Assembly: GCA_030649945.1 (NCBI GenBank)
Contig: JAUSFE010000039.1
Location: forward strand, 1-64,000
Direction of reading: 5' to 3'
Origin: Dehalococcoidia bacterium
GTDB lineage: Bacteria > Chloroflexota > Dehalococcoidia > SM23-28-2 > RBG-16-64-32
Length of the DNA stretch: 64,000 nucleotides
In this document: positions 41,571 to 49,725 of the stretch, piece by piece
Position numbering within the stretch: position 1 is the first letter of the stretch
How the letters are laid out: every line of letters starts with the position of its first letter
The notes under the pieces: generated by a model
Told to the model about the DNA's origin: nothing
What the model saw: the letters and a program-made list of their open reading frames with translations, nothing else
The model's database searches: none
Made by a program: the position numbers and the translations under genes

Positions 41571-41825
41571 CGCCACGGTCAGCCGAGCCTATCAGAGGGC
41601 AAAATAATAGCTTCCCGGGATTGGGCCACACCACTGCGGGATTCCAGGTCTCCCGGGCCTGCCCCGTTCGTCCTTTGCCGAGGCTCCGGACGCCCGAGGG
41701 CTTGCCTCATGAGTCCCTTCCTCTCGAGTCGCTGCGACCCGGTCGGGAAGCTGAAGGCATTGTCGCCGGGGCGCGCGAAGGCGTCAATCGGTTTGTCCAC
41801 AGCGTCCACAAATCAACAGAGACGG

Positions 41826-42497
41826 CTACGCATTTTCCGCCGGGGCAACGCTCACGAGGCCCTGGCGAAGCGCATAGAGGACCGCCTGCGTCCTGTCATT
41901 GACGTTGAGCTTGGAGAAGATGTTCGAGATATGGTTCTTGACTGTCTTCTCAGTGATGAATAGCCGCTCCGCGATCTCCTTGTTCGTCAGGCCATCCGCC
42001 GCCGACTGCAGGACCTCCAGCTCCCGCCGTGTGAGATGCTCGTAGGGCAGCGGCTGCGCTGCCGGCCAGGGCTCGGTGCGGAAGTGTTCGAGGACCTTCG
42101 ACGCGATGATCGGGCAGAGCATCACTTCGCCGCGCTGCGCGGCTTCCACGGCCCGGCGCAGTTCTTCCGGTTCGGCCTCCTTCAGCACGTAGCCACGCGC
42201 TCCCGCACGCATACCGGCGAAAGCGGACTCCGGGTCGTCGTACATCGTCACGAGGATGATCCCGATGTGCGGGTTCTCCTGAAGGACCTGCCTGGTGGCC
42301 TCGATGCCCGTTATCTCCGGCATCTTGATGTCCATCAGGATCACGTCTGGAACCAGTGCGCAGGCCTTGTCCACCGCCTCCCGTCCGGTCGCCGCTTCGC
42401 CCACCACCTCTACGTCCGGCATCTCCTCGAGCATGTTGCGGATGCCCTTGCGGAAGAGTGTGTGATCGTCAGCGAGCAATACTCGGATGCGCTCCAA
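41826..42497 (-). CDS. NarL/LuxR-family response regulator
   Basis: The 223-residue protein has a receiver domain with acidic pocket ADDH, phosphorylation site Asp56 (ILMDIKMP), and conserved Thr and Lys in LVTMYDD and [11 protein letters not shown] LuxR helix-turn-helix follows at about 157-205: [35 protein letters not shown]. Its start lies 29 bp inside the histidine kinase gene, so the two are co-translated. Confidence 0.95.
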   Translation of the reverse strand: MERIRVLLADDHTLFRKGIRNMLEEMPDVEVVGEAATGREAVDKACALVPDVILMDIKMPEITGIEATRQVLQENPHIGIILVTMYDDPESAFAGMRAGARGYVLKEAEPEELRRAVEAAQRGEVMLCPIIASKVLEHFRTEPWPAAQPLPYEHLTRRELEVLQSAADGLTNKEIAERLFITEKTVKNHISNIFSKLNVNDRTQAVLYALRQGLVSVAPAENA

Positions 42498-43815
42498 GCT
42501 CTTCCTCCGTTTCCAGGCGATCAGCTTGCCGTGCCGGAATGGTTAGTTTTACGCAGGTGCCCCTGCCGGGCCCGCTATCAACGGAGAGATTCCCTCCAAC
42601 CAGTTCAGCCCTCTCACACATTCCGATGAGCCCCACTCCCTCGCTGCCTCCGTTCGTAGCGGACGCCGAATCGAAGCCGCGGCCATCATCGCTGATGGAA
42701 AGCCAGCAGCCCTCGCCATTGCGGCGCAGAAGCACTTCGACCGATGCGGCACGGGCGTGCTTCTGGATGTTGCCGAGGCACTCCTGCAAGACCCGGAACA
42801 CCGTCAATTCTGAGAGAGAATTGAGCTCGATCTCAGGGTCGATACCGGCCGCAGGGCGGACACCCGTCTGCTTCTCGAAACGATCGAGCTGTTGCTGCAT
42901 GGCGCCCTGTAGGCCGAGTTGGTCCAGCGCCATCGGGCGCAGGTCGTGAATGAGATCACGGATATCCTGGATGTTTGTCTTGAGGGTTACCGTGATCTCC
43001 TCCAGCTCTTTTTCGGCCTGGCGCGGGTCGTTCTTGATCATTCGCTGAGCGACTCGCAGCCGGTTGACGGCGGCGGCGAGCGACGGGCCGAGGCCGTCGT
43101 GGAGCTCCCTCGAGATCCGCCCGCGTTCCTCCTCTTGGGCGAACGTCACATGGATAATCTGCTCTTTCAGCGCCCTGGCCCTCTCCGCCGCTATCGCTGA
43201 GTCCTGGAGCAAAGCGAGCTGAGCTGCGGTCTCATTGATGCGGTGGGCGAGGTCACCGAGCTCGTCGCGATTTTCCACCTCGACTGGCTGCGAGAAGTCA
43301 CCGGAGGCGATACGGCGCATCCCCTCCGCCATCCGCCGCACCGGTGTGATCACCGACACGGCGATGGCGATCCCAAGGACGAATGCGATGATTGCGCCGA
43401 GGATCGAGAGGAGCGGCGCGTTGGAGAAGAAGGTGCCGTGCTGCGTCTGCTCAAGGTCGTACACTGCGTTCAGGACCTGGGACGGCCGTTGACCCCCAAC
43501 ATCCTCGATCTCGTGCAATTCCGTGTGCATGTAGTCCATGGCCCCAATGTTGACGAGGGTGATCGCGATCATCAGAGCGCCCATGATTGAAATGGTTCCG
43601 AGGATCTTCCACGCGATGCCTAATCGCAGCCGGGCCATCCGCCTGGACAGCCATCCCGAACTCAGGCGGACGATGCCCGCCAGGACGGCGAGCATGATGA
43701 GAGGCCCGATGAGGTCCGGGCCCCCAAGAATCGCCGTCGCAAACACCGCCACGACGAGCAAGGCGCCGCCGGCGGCCAGGAGGTTCCGGCGGTTCACGAT
43801 GCTTCCAGTTGTCAT
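42469..43815 (-). CDS. NarX/DesK-type sensor histidine kinase
   Basis: The start ATG at 43815 gives 448 residues. Two N-terminal helices and a third at about 66-85 precede a short external loop of about 40 residues. Another helix leads to a HAMP domain (about 150-205), then a HisKA_3 domain with the phospho-acceptor His in RISRELHDGLGPS, and an HATPase domain with ECLGNIQKHARA, DDGRGFD and EGVGLIGMCERAEL. There is no ribosome binding site. A TATAAT ends 9 nt before the ATG, so the mRNA is probably leaderless. The signal is unknown. Confidence 0.93.
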   Translation of the reverse strand: MTTGSIVNRRNLLAAGGALLVVAVFATAILGGPDLIGPLIMLAVLAGIVRLSSGWLSRRMARLRLGIAWKILGTISIMGALMIAITLVNIGAMDYMHTELHEIEDVGGQRPSQVLNAVYDLEQTQHGTFFSNAPLLSILGAIIAFVLGIAIAVSVITPVRRMAEGMRRIASGDFSQPVEVENRDELGDLAHRINETAAQLALLQDSAIAAERARALKEQIIHVTFAQEEERGRISRELHDGLGPSLAAAVNRLRVAQRMIKNDPRQAEKELEEITVTLKTNIQDIRDLIHDLRPMALDQLGLQGAMQQQLDRFEKQTGVRPAAGIDPEIELNSLSELTVFRVLQECLGNIQKHARAASVEVLLRRNGEGCWLSISDDGRGFDSASATNGGSEGVGLIGMCERAELVGGNLSVDSGPGRGTCVKLTIPARQADRLETEEELGAHPSIAR

Positions 43816-43824
43816 GGTGGATTG

Positions 43825-43830
43825 ATTATA
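43825..43830 (-). promoter_or_regulatory. -10 box of the two-component operon (near-leaderless)
   Basis: Minus-strand TATAAT 9 nt before the kinase ATG; transcription would begin within about 3 nt of the start codon. A CGTGAC lies 16 bp upstream as a poor -35. Confidence 0.6.
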
Positions 43831-43900
43831 GACCTTCCCGGGCGACGTCACGGGCGGAGCGATCTTCTGTCCGGTTCGCTCCGCCCGTGCTCGCACGGGT

Positions 43901-44560
43901 CTAGTCCTGGATAACTCCGCAGGCCATCCGTGAGCCCGCGTTGCCGGTAGCCGCCGTAAAACCGGTAGCGGTCGCGGGGTCGGTAACGACGTCCGTGTTC
44001 GGGATGTACCACCGCACATCGGTAGTGCCCAGGGGGATGTTGCGGTAGTTGTCGGCCACCTTGTGGACGATCAGTCCTCGGCCGGCGATGTCGGCGACGT
44101 CGAACCGGTCAGTGACGAAGCGCGCCTCGGCAATGCCACGACCGGCGCCGTCATCGTTGACGAGAACGATCGGCAGGTCGCCGTTGTGCGCGCCGTGATA
44201 GGCGTGGGCCGCGTCGGCGTCCTTGTAGTGGCCACCGGCTGAGGTGAACCAGGTGCTGTCCGCCAGAGACGGATCCGCCGTGCAGGTGCCCGTCGCATGG
44301 ACGTGGAACCCGTGGTACCCGGCGGAGAGGGTCGCCAGCGGGGCGTCGAGCGCCACCTTTACGTGAACCCCGTCGTCCTCCTGCGAGAACTTGACCACAC
44401 CCACCTGCTCGCCTGATGCGTTACGCAGCACAGCGCGCGCGTCATCGCCGTCCGGCTCGGCGGTGGAACGGTGCGATGAGGCGTCGCTCCAGAAGTAGAC
44501 CCCGGTTGCGAGAAGGAGCACAGCCAGCGCTCCAAAGAGCAGGGCAACCTGCTTGATCAT
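43901..44560 (-). CDS. sodC: Cu/Zn superoxide dismutase, membrane-anchored or secreted
   Basis: The 219-residue precursor has an N-terminal hydrophobic helix (QVALLFGALAVLLLATGVYFW) that may be an uncleaved anchor. Copper ligands are in GFHVHATG, the metal-binding loop has GGHYKDADAAHAYHGAHNGDLP, and the electrostatic and zinc loop VHKVADNYRN and C-terminal GSRMACGVI are present. The Cys pair for the structural disulfide (TCTAD ... MACGV) is intact. It detoxifies superoxide outside the cytoplasmic membrane. Confidence 0.94.
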   Translation of the reverse strand: MIKQVALLFGALAVLLLATGVYFWSDASSHRSTAEPDGDDARAVLRNASGEQVGVVKFSQEDDGVHVKVALDAPLATLSAGYHGFHVHATGTCTADPSLADSTWFTSAGGHYKDADAAHAYHGAHNGDLPIVLVNDDGAGRGIAEARFVTDRFDVADIAGRGLIVHKVADNYRNIPLGTTDVRWYIPNTDVVTDPATATGFTAATGNAGSRMACGVIQD

Positions 44561-44720
44561 GACAGACCTCCGTTTCTTACAGGCCCGATTAGCGCACCAG
44601 ACCTTACAGTTGTTGGATAAGACGGTAAGACCTGCGGAGGAGCGCCGAATGAGTCAGGAGGCCTATTTCGGACTGGGTAAATCGGCTCAGGCTGTCCCGG
44701 CCGGCGTGACCAGGCGGGGC

Positions 44721-46364
44721 CTATGCGGGCCGGATCGAGGCCCGGCGGAAGGTCAGGTGGCGCCGCCATTCTTCGCGTGGCTCCGGGAAGTCCGTGCGGT
44801 AGTGCGCGCCGCGGGACTCTTCGCGCCGCAGCGCCGCCTCGGTGACCAGGCGGGCGCAGAGCAGGAGGTCCGCCAGTTCCTGCGAGGGCCTGTCGTGCGG
44901 CTGCGCCAGGGTGGTCTGCCACGCGCCGAGGGTGGCCGTCGCCCGGGTCAGGGAGGCGGCGTCGCGGACGATGCCGACATCGCGCCACGTAAGGTCCTGC
45001 AGCGCCTCGCGGGTCAGCGGCGCCGCTTCGCCGGGCGCCGGCTCGCTCAGGTCGATGGCGTCCGGCGCGAGCGGGGCGGTCGTTGCGGGCGACTCGCCCG
45101 GACGGGCGTCCGTCTGGACGAGGGTGCGCCGCACGACGCGCTTGGCGAAGACGACGGTCTCCAGCAGCGAGTTCGAGGCGAGGCGGTTGGCGCCGTGCAC
45201 GCCCGTGCAGGCGCACTCCCCGCAGGCGTAGAGGCCGCGCATGGTGGTCTCGCCCCAGGTATTGGTGCGCACGCCGCCCATGGTGTAGTGGGCGGCGGGC
45301 GAGACGGGGATCGGCCGCTGCGTGATATCGAGGCCGGCGTCCAGGCAGAAGCGGTAGATCTGGGGGAAGCGCGCGACCACCAGGTGTGGGTCCAGGTGGG
45401 TGACGTCCAGCAGGACGTGGTCCGCGCCCGTCCGCTGCATGCGGTCCAGGATGGCGCGGGCGACGATGTCGCGGGGGGCCAGCTCGGCCTGCGGGTGGCA
45501 CGCGGGCATGAAGCGCTCGCCGCCCTCGTCGCGCAGGATGCCGCCCTCGCCGCGCACCGCCTCCGAGATCAGGAACGGCTGCACCCCGGTCAGACGCAGG
45601 GCCGTGGGGTGGAACTGGAAGAACTCCATGTCCGTGATCTCCGCGCCCGCCCGGTAGGCGAGGGCGATGCCGTCGCCGGTGGCCACCTGGGGGTTGGTGG
45701 ACACGCGATATAGCTGGCCCGCGCCGCCGGTGGCGAGGATCAGGTTACGGCAGGCGTATTCGGTCGCCTGGCCGGTGCGGGTGTCCAGGGCGCGAACGCC
45801 GGCCGCGCGCCGATGGTTGTCGCAGGCGGACGCCGTAGGGGCGGTTCGCGAACCGCCCCTACGCGGCTCGTGGTCCCCGCCTGGCCCCTCCACCAGAATC
45901 TCCGTGGCAATCGTGTATTCCAGGACGGTGATGCCTTCCAGGCGGGCGACCGAGGAGAGCGTGAGCTCGATGTGGGCCCCGGTGGCGTCGCCGCCCGCGT
46001 GGAGGACGCGCGGCAAGGAGTGGGCGCCTTCGCGGGCGAGGGCGATCTCGCCGTGCACGGTGTCGAAGGGGACGCCCAGGCGCACGAGGTCGTCGATGCG
46101 GTCCGCCGCCTCGGCGGTGAGGACGCGCGCGGCCTCTTCGTCCACCAGCCCGGCGCCGGCCTCGATCGTGTCGCGCAGGTGCTTCTCCGGCGAGTCGCCC
46201 GGGCCGACGGGCGCGGCGATGCCGCCCTGGGCCCAGCGGGTGTTGCAGTCGTCGATGCTGCCCTTCGTCAGCACCAGCACGGAGCCGTGCTCCCGCGCCA
46301 GGATGGCCGCATACAGCCCCGCGATGCCGGAGCCGATGATGACGTAGTCGTAGCGGTCAGCCAT
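44721..46364 (-). CDS. nadB: L-aspartate oxidase with an in-frame palindromic insertion
   Basis: NadB oxidises aspartate to iminoaspartate, the first step of de novo NAD synthesis. The 547-residue flavoprotein has the FAD site VIIGSGIAGLYAAILARE, the TRWAQGGIAA segment, HPTALRLTGVQPFLISEAVRGEGG, ARAILDRM, HYTMGGVRTNTWGETT, and the GANRLASNSLLE loop. Between ILVEG and HRRAAGVRALD there is an insert of about 22 residues (PGGDHEPRRGGSRTAPTASA...) encoded in part by a perfect 30-bp palindrome. Upstream of the start lie three extra copies of the first 8 or more codons in a tandem array. Confidence 0.95.
   Translation of the reverse strand: MADRYDYVIIGSGIAGLYAAILAREHGSVLVLTKGSIDDCNTRWAQGGIAAPVGPGDSPEKHLRDTIEAGAGLVDEEAARVLTAEAADRIDDLVRLGVPFDTVHGEIALAREGAHSLPRVLHAGGDATGAHIELTLSSVARLEGITVLEYTIATEILVEGPGGDHEPRRGGSRTAPTASACDNHRRAAGVRALDTRTGQATEYACRNLILATGGAGQLYRVSTNPQVATGDGIALAYRAGAEITDMEFFQFHPTALRLTGVQPFLISEAVRGEGGILRDEGGERFMPACHPQAELAPRDIVARAILDRMQRTGADHVLLDVTHLDPHLVVARFPQIYRFCLDAGLDITQRPIPVSPAAHYTMGGVRTNTWGETTMRGLYACGECACTGVHGANRLASNSLLETVVFAKRVVRRTLVQTDARPGESPATTAPLAPDAIDLSEPAPGEAAPLTREALQDLTWRDVGIVRDAASLTRATATLGAWQTTLAQPHDRPSQELADLLLCARLVTEAALRREESRGAHYRTDFPEPREEWRRHLTFRRASIRPA
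45834..45863. repeat. 30-bp perfect palindrome inside nadB
   Basis: Arms CGTAGGGGCGGTTCG and its exact complement, with no loop. It is related to the palindromes at 62180-62210, 54886-54913 and 60031-60060 and is read in frame as part of RRGGSRTAPT. Confidence 0.9.
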
Positions 46365-47219
46365 CAGCGGTCAGCCTCCGGCCCGGGTTGTGGGCTTGTC
46401 ATTCTGAGCGAGATGACGCCTGAGCGCGGTCGACACGTAGCTTCGCGAAGCCTGCCCTGAGCGCAGCCGAAGGGGAATCTGGGGGGCGAGACTGGCTCCG
46501 ATCGTGGCGGACGAGGATAGCGATCCACGCAGAGCGCGGCATTGTCCGTGCTCGCGCGCGAGGATGGCGGCATACAGCCCGGCGATGCCGGAGCCGATGA
46601 CGACGTAGTCGTAGCGGTCAGCCATCAGCGGTCAGCCCGCGGCGCTGGGTTGTGGGCTTGTCATTCTGAGCGGGATGACGCCTGAGCGCGGTCGACACGT
46701 AGCTTCGCGAAGCCTGCCCTGAGCGCAGCCGAAGGGGAATCTGGGGGGCGAGACTGGCCCCGATCGTGGCGGACGAGGATAGCGATCCAGGTAGGACACG
46801 GTATTGTCGGTGATGACGTAGTCGTAGCGGTCAGCCATCAGCGGTCAGCCTCCGGCACCGGGCACTTCGCCTGTCATTCTGAGCGAGATGACGCCTGAGC
46901 GCGGTCGACACGTAGCTTCGCGAAGCCTGCCCTGAGCGCAGCCGAAGGGGAATCTGGGGGGTGAGGCTGGACTTGATCGCGGCGGACGAGGATCGCGATC
47001 CACACAGGGCGCGGCATTGTCCGTGATGACGTAGTCGTAGCGGTCAGCCATCAGCGCCGGGCACTTCGCTTGTCATTCTGAGCGAGATGACGCCCGAGCG
47101 CGGCTGATACGTAGCTTCGCGAAGCCTGCCCTGAGCGCAGCCGAAGGGGAATCTGGGGGGCGAGACTGGCTCTGATCGTGGCGGACGAGACTCGGAACCA
47201 ACAGTGGCTGCAAGAGCGC
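46365..47219. repeat. Tandem array: dispersed repeat alternating with copies of the nadB 5' end
   Basis: Four repeat bodies (46365-46544, 46626-46812, 46839-47025, 47052-47215) alternate with copies of the nadB start. The copies are 81 bp (27 codons) at 46545-46625 and about 26 bp (MADRYDYVI) at 46813-46838 and 47026-47051. Starts are 261, 213 and 213 bp apart. Each body has TGTCATTCTGAGCG, CTTCGCGAAGCCTGCCCTGA and GAAGGGGAATCTGGGG. No promoter was seen, and the region has no other gene. Confidence 0.92.
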
Positions 47220-47226
47220 GGGACGC

Positions 47227-48447
47227 TCACCGCACCGCCAGCATGCGCTCCAGCGCGATGCGCGCGTAGCGGGCCGTCTCCGCGTCCACCACCACCCGGT
47301 TCACGATGCGCCCTGCCGCCAGCTCGTCCAGCGCCCACGCCAGGTACGCCGGGTGGATGCGGAACATGGTGGCGCAGGGGCAGACGACGGGGTCCAGGCA
47401 GAAGACGGTCTTGTCCGGGTTCTCCCGCGCCAGGCGCGAGACGAGGTTGATCTCCGTGCCCACGGCCCAGATGGAGCCGGGCGGGGCGTTGGTGATTGTC
47501 TTCGAGATGAACTCCGTGGAGCCGTCCATGTCGGCGGCCTGGACCACCTCCATGAGGCATTCCGGGTGGACGATGACCTGGACGCCGGGGTGCTCGCGCC
47601 GCGCCTTCTCGATCTGGGACACGCTGAAGCGGCTATGGACGGAGCAGTGCCCCTTCCAGAGGATGACCTTCGCGCGCTCCAGCTGCTCCAGCGTGTTGCC
47701 GCCCAGGGAGCCGTAGGGGAGCGTGTAGTCCCAGACCGCCATCTCGTCCAGGCCGATGCCCTTCTTAACGCCCGTGTTGCGGCCCAGGTGCTGGTCCGGG
47801 AAGAAGAGCACCTTCCCGCCCCGCTCGAACGCCCAGTCGTACACCTTCGGGGCGTTGGAGGAGGTGCAGACGATGCCGCCGTTCCTGCCGCAGAAGGCCT
47901 TGAGCGCCGCGGCGGAATTCATGTAGGTGACCGGTACGACCTTCCTGATCCCGGCCTCCTGCAGCTCGTCCCAGCAGGCGTAGGCATCCTCGGGATCTGC
48001 CATGTCGGCCATGGAGCAGCCGGCCGACATGTTGGGCAGGACCACTTTCTGGTGCGGCTGCGAGAGGATGGCGGCGGACTCGGCCATGAAGTGAACGCCG
48101 CAGAAGACGATGAACTCGGCCTCGGGTCGCTCGGCGGCCCAGCGCGCCAGGTTGAAGGAGTCGCCCTTGTAGTCCGCGAATTGGATGATGTCCTCGCGCT
48201 GGTAGTGGTGGCCCAGGACCACGCAGCGCGTCCCCAGCTTCGCGCGGGCCTCCGCGATGCGGACCTTGAGCGCGGGGCCGTCCAGGCGCCAGTATCCCTC
48301 CGGGACGTCCTTCTGCCAGAAGGCGAAGGCGCGCTCCTCCGCCAGGGGCTTCGTGTCCAGGGGGCGGTCCGTCAGGCAGGCGTTGGCTTCGTTAAGGACG
48401 GTCTCCTCGGTGACGGGGGGGAGGTCTTCTCGCGTCTTCGTGACCAT
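47227..48447 (-). CDS. nadA: Quinolinate synthase
   Basis: NadA condenses iminoaspartate with dihydroxyacetone phosphate to quinolinate on a [4Fe-4S] cluster. The 406-residue protein carries the three expected cluster Cys regions: NMSAGCSMADM, HPECLMEVV and DPVVCPCATMFRI. It also has LGHHYQREDIIQFAD and the dihydroxyacetone-phosphate segment VTYMNSAAALKAFCG. It has an N-terminal extension of about 60 residues, as in the long NadA type. Two palindromes overlap its promoter, and an NrtR gene is nearby. It ends next to the nadB array, so nadA and nadB are separated by 860 bp. Confidence 0.96.
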   Translation of the reverse strand: MVTKTREDLPPVTEETVLNEANACLTDRPLDTKPLAEERAFAFWQKDVPEGYWRLDGPALKVRIAEARAKLGTRCVVLGHHYQREDIIQFADYKGDSFNLARWAAERPEAEFIVFCGVHFMAESAAILSQPHQKVVLPNMSAGCSMADMADPEDAYACWDELQEAGIRKVVPVTYMNSAAALKAFCGRNGGIVCTSSNAPKVYDWAFERGGKVLFFPDQHLGRNTGVKKGIGLDEMAVWDYTLPYGSLGGNTLEQLERAKVILWKGHCSVHSRFSVSQIEKARREHPGVQVIVHPECLMEVVQAADMDGSTEFISKTITNAPPGSIWAVGTEINLVSRLARENPDKTVFCLDPVVCPCATMFRIHPAYLAWALDELAAGRIVNRVVVDAETARYARIALERMLAVR

Positions 48448-48466
48448 GGGCGCTCCGCTTCCAGTT

Positions 48467-48483
48467 AGTGTATGTTAGACACT
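48467..48483. promoter_or_regulatory. Candidate NrtR operator 2 of nadA
   Basis: Minus strand AGTGTCTAACATACACT: AGTGT and ACACT arms around 7 bp, located downstream of the -10, within the leader. It shares AGTGTC and the 17-bp layout with the upstream palindrome. Confidence 0.6.
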
Positions 48484-48497
48484 TTCCCTTCGGCTAC

Positions 48498-48526
48498 AGG
48501 GTATCAGCCGGGGCAGAAGGTGTCAA
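48498..48526 (-). promoter_or_regulatory. nadA promoter
   Basis: Minus strand TTGACA (48521-48526), 17-bp spacer, TACCCT (48498-48503), about 50 bp before the nadA start. Confidence 0.7.
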
Positions 48527-48534
48527 TATGACAC
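48520..48534. promoter_or_regulatory. Candidate NrtR operator 1 of nadA
   Basis: GTGTCA-ATA-TGACAC is a perfect 6-bp-arm palindrome that contains the nadA -35 hexamer. A bound repressor would block RNA polymerase. Confidence 0.65.
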
Positions 48535-48559
48535 TATGTATGTCTTGGAGGCGGGATGT

Positions 48560-48613
48560 CACGGCTTCTTCAGGACGCTCCCTCGTAAACAACGTCCGTG
48601 CGAAATACAGCTA
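48560..48613. mobile_element. Partial MITE-like element A4 (one end) at a stop codon
   Basis: Only the right half is present: CTTCAGGACGCTCCCTCGTAAA onward resembles the last 60 bp of A1, ending ACGTCCGTGCGAAATACAGC-TA. Read on the minus strand TA plus G is the stop codon of the lipoprotein gene. Confidence 0.6.
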
Positions 48614-49588
48614 GTCCTCGCAGTTCAGGTCCACGTCCACATTGTTCCCGTCGGCCAGGTCCTGCAGGTCGGCGCAGGCGGCGTCTGCCTCGTTGGTGAT
48701 GGCCGTGAACGTGGCATCGAAGTCTGCCACCAGGCTGTCCAGCTCGTCCTGGGTGGTCACGTCCCTGAGCTGGTCGCGGAGCTCATCAGCGGCGAGGACG
48801 GTGTCGCGCGCCGCGAATACGAAGCGGGCCTCGCTGTCTGCGGCGTCGCTGGGCGCCTCTAGCGCAGTGATGCCGTCGATGGCGTTCTCGGTCGTCTCGA
48901 TGCTGGCGGCGAGAAAGTCGTCCAGGGCCTGCAACTGGTCATCGACGTTGCCGCTGATCGCGATCGCGTCGTCGAGTTCCTGCTGAAGGTCGTCGATCTG
49001 CTGGTCAGCCTCTTCGAAAATGGCGTCCAGGCTCTGGAAGTACTCGTCCAGGGACGTCCCGCCGCCGTCGCTCTGGTCTTCGTCGTCGCACTGGAGGTCC
49101 ACTTCGATCTTGTTCTGGCCGGCCAGGTCCTGCAGGCCGGAACAGGCCAACTGGAAGCGGTCCGATTTGGGGCTGATCTCGTCGCTGCGGTCGTCGAAGA
49201 AGGTCTGGAGGTCATCTCCGGACTCCACGTCGTCCAGGCCTTCGCGGACAGTCTTGAGGCTCTTCACGAAGTCGTCGAGCGCGGCGGCGAACTCATCGTG
49301 CGCCGCCTGTGCCTCGTCCGGGGGATCCAGCTTCTTGATGTCGCTCAGTGCCTGGTCGGCGGTCGGCAGGAAGTCGTCGTAGTAGCCGCGGGTCTGCTCA
49401 GGATCGGAAAAGGCGTTCGGGAAGTTGGTGGTCAGCTCCTGGTCGCGGTCATCGACGCGCTTGGAGATGTCGCCCAGGCGCTGGAAGTAGGCCTGGAGGC
49501 TAAGTTCGCCGCCGCCGCCGCCGCAGGCACCCGCCAGGCTGAGGGCCAGCAGGACAACGCCGAACAACACAAAGAAGCGCAACTTCAT
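48611..49588 (-). CDS. Large helical lipoprotein of unknown function
   Basis: The start is the ATG at 49588 with GAGGAGA upstream, giving 325 residues. The signal peptide MKLRFFVLFGVVLLALSLAGAC ends in a relaxed lipobox followed by GGGGG. The mature part is almost entirely helical and acidic and consists of two similar halves: LSLQAYFQRLGDISKRVDDRDQEL and SLDEYFQSLDAIFEEADQQIDDL start each half. Each half ends with ACSGLQDLAGQNKIEVDLQCDDE or ACADLQDLADGNNVDVDLNCED. So it is an internal duplication of about 160 residues with a Cys pair in each. It is anchored outside the membrane. Confidence 0.78.
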   Translation of the reverse strand: MKLRFFVLFGVVLLALSLAGACGGGGGELSLQAYFQRLGDISKRVDDRDQELTTNFPNAFSDPEQTRGYYDDFLPTADQALSDIKKLDPPDEAQAAHDEFAAALDDFVKSLKTVREGLDDVESGDDLQTFFDDRSDEISPKSDRFQLACSGLQDLAGQNKIEVDLQCDDEDQSDGGGTSLDEYFQSLDAIFEEADQQIDDLQQELDDAIAISGNVDDQLQALDDFLAASIETTENAIDGITALEAPSDAADSEARFVFAARDTVLAADELRDQLRDVTTQDELDSLVADFDATFTAITNEADAACADLQDLADGNNVDVDLNCED

Positions 49589-49725
49589 CAGATATCTCCT
49601 CGCTAACGAACGGCCCGTAAGTGTCCGGAAAGAGCAGGACTCGGCCATTGTATCAGGTAAGCCGGCGGCAGCGGCTCAGCCGCATTTCAGGGCAACGTTG
49701 ATGTGCTCGCCGCTATTGTCCTCCC

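Noticed and set aside
40359-41963. 534-codon plus-strand frame across the ABC transporter genes
   Set aside because: It covers two overlapping minus-strand genes with intact Walker motifs and is a shadow.
46371-47051. Three short ORFs beginning MADRYDYV upstream of nadB
   Set aside because: They are copies of the nadB start that read into the repeat body (PRPPRS...FGCAQGRLREA); they are treated as an array and not as separate genes.
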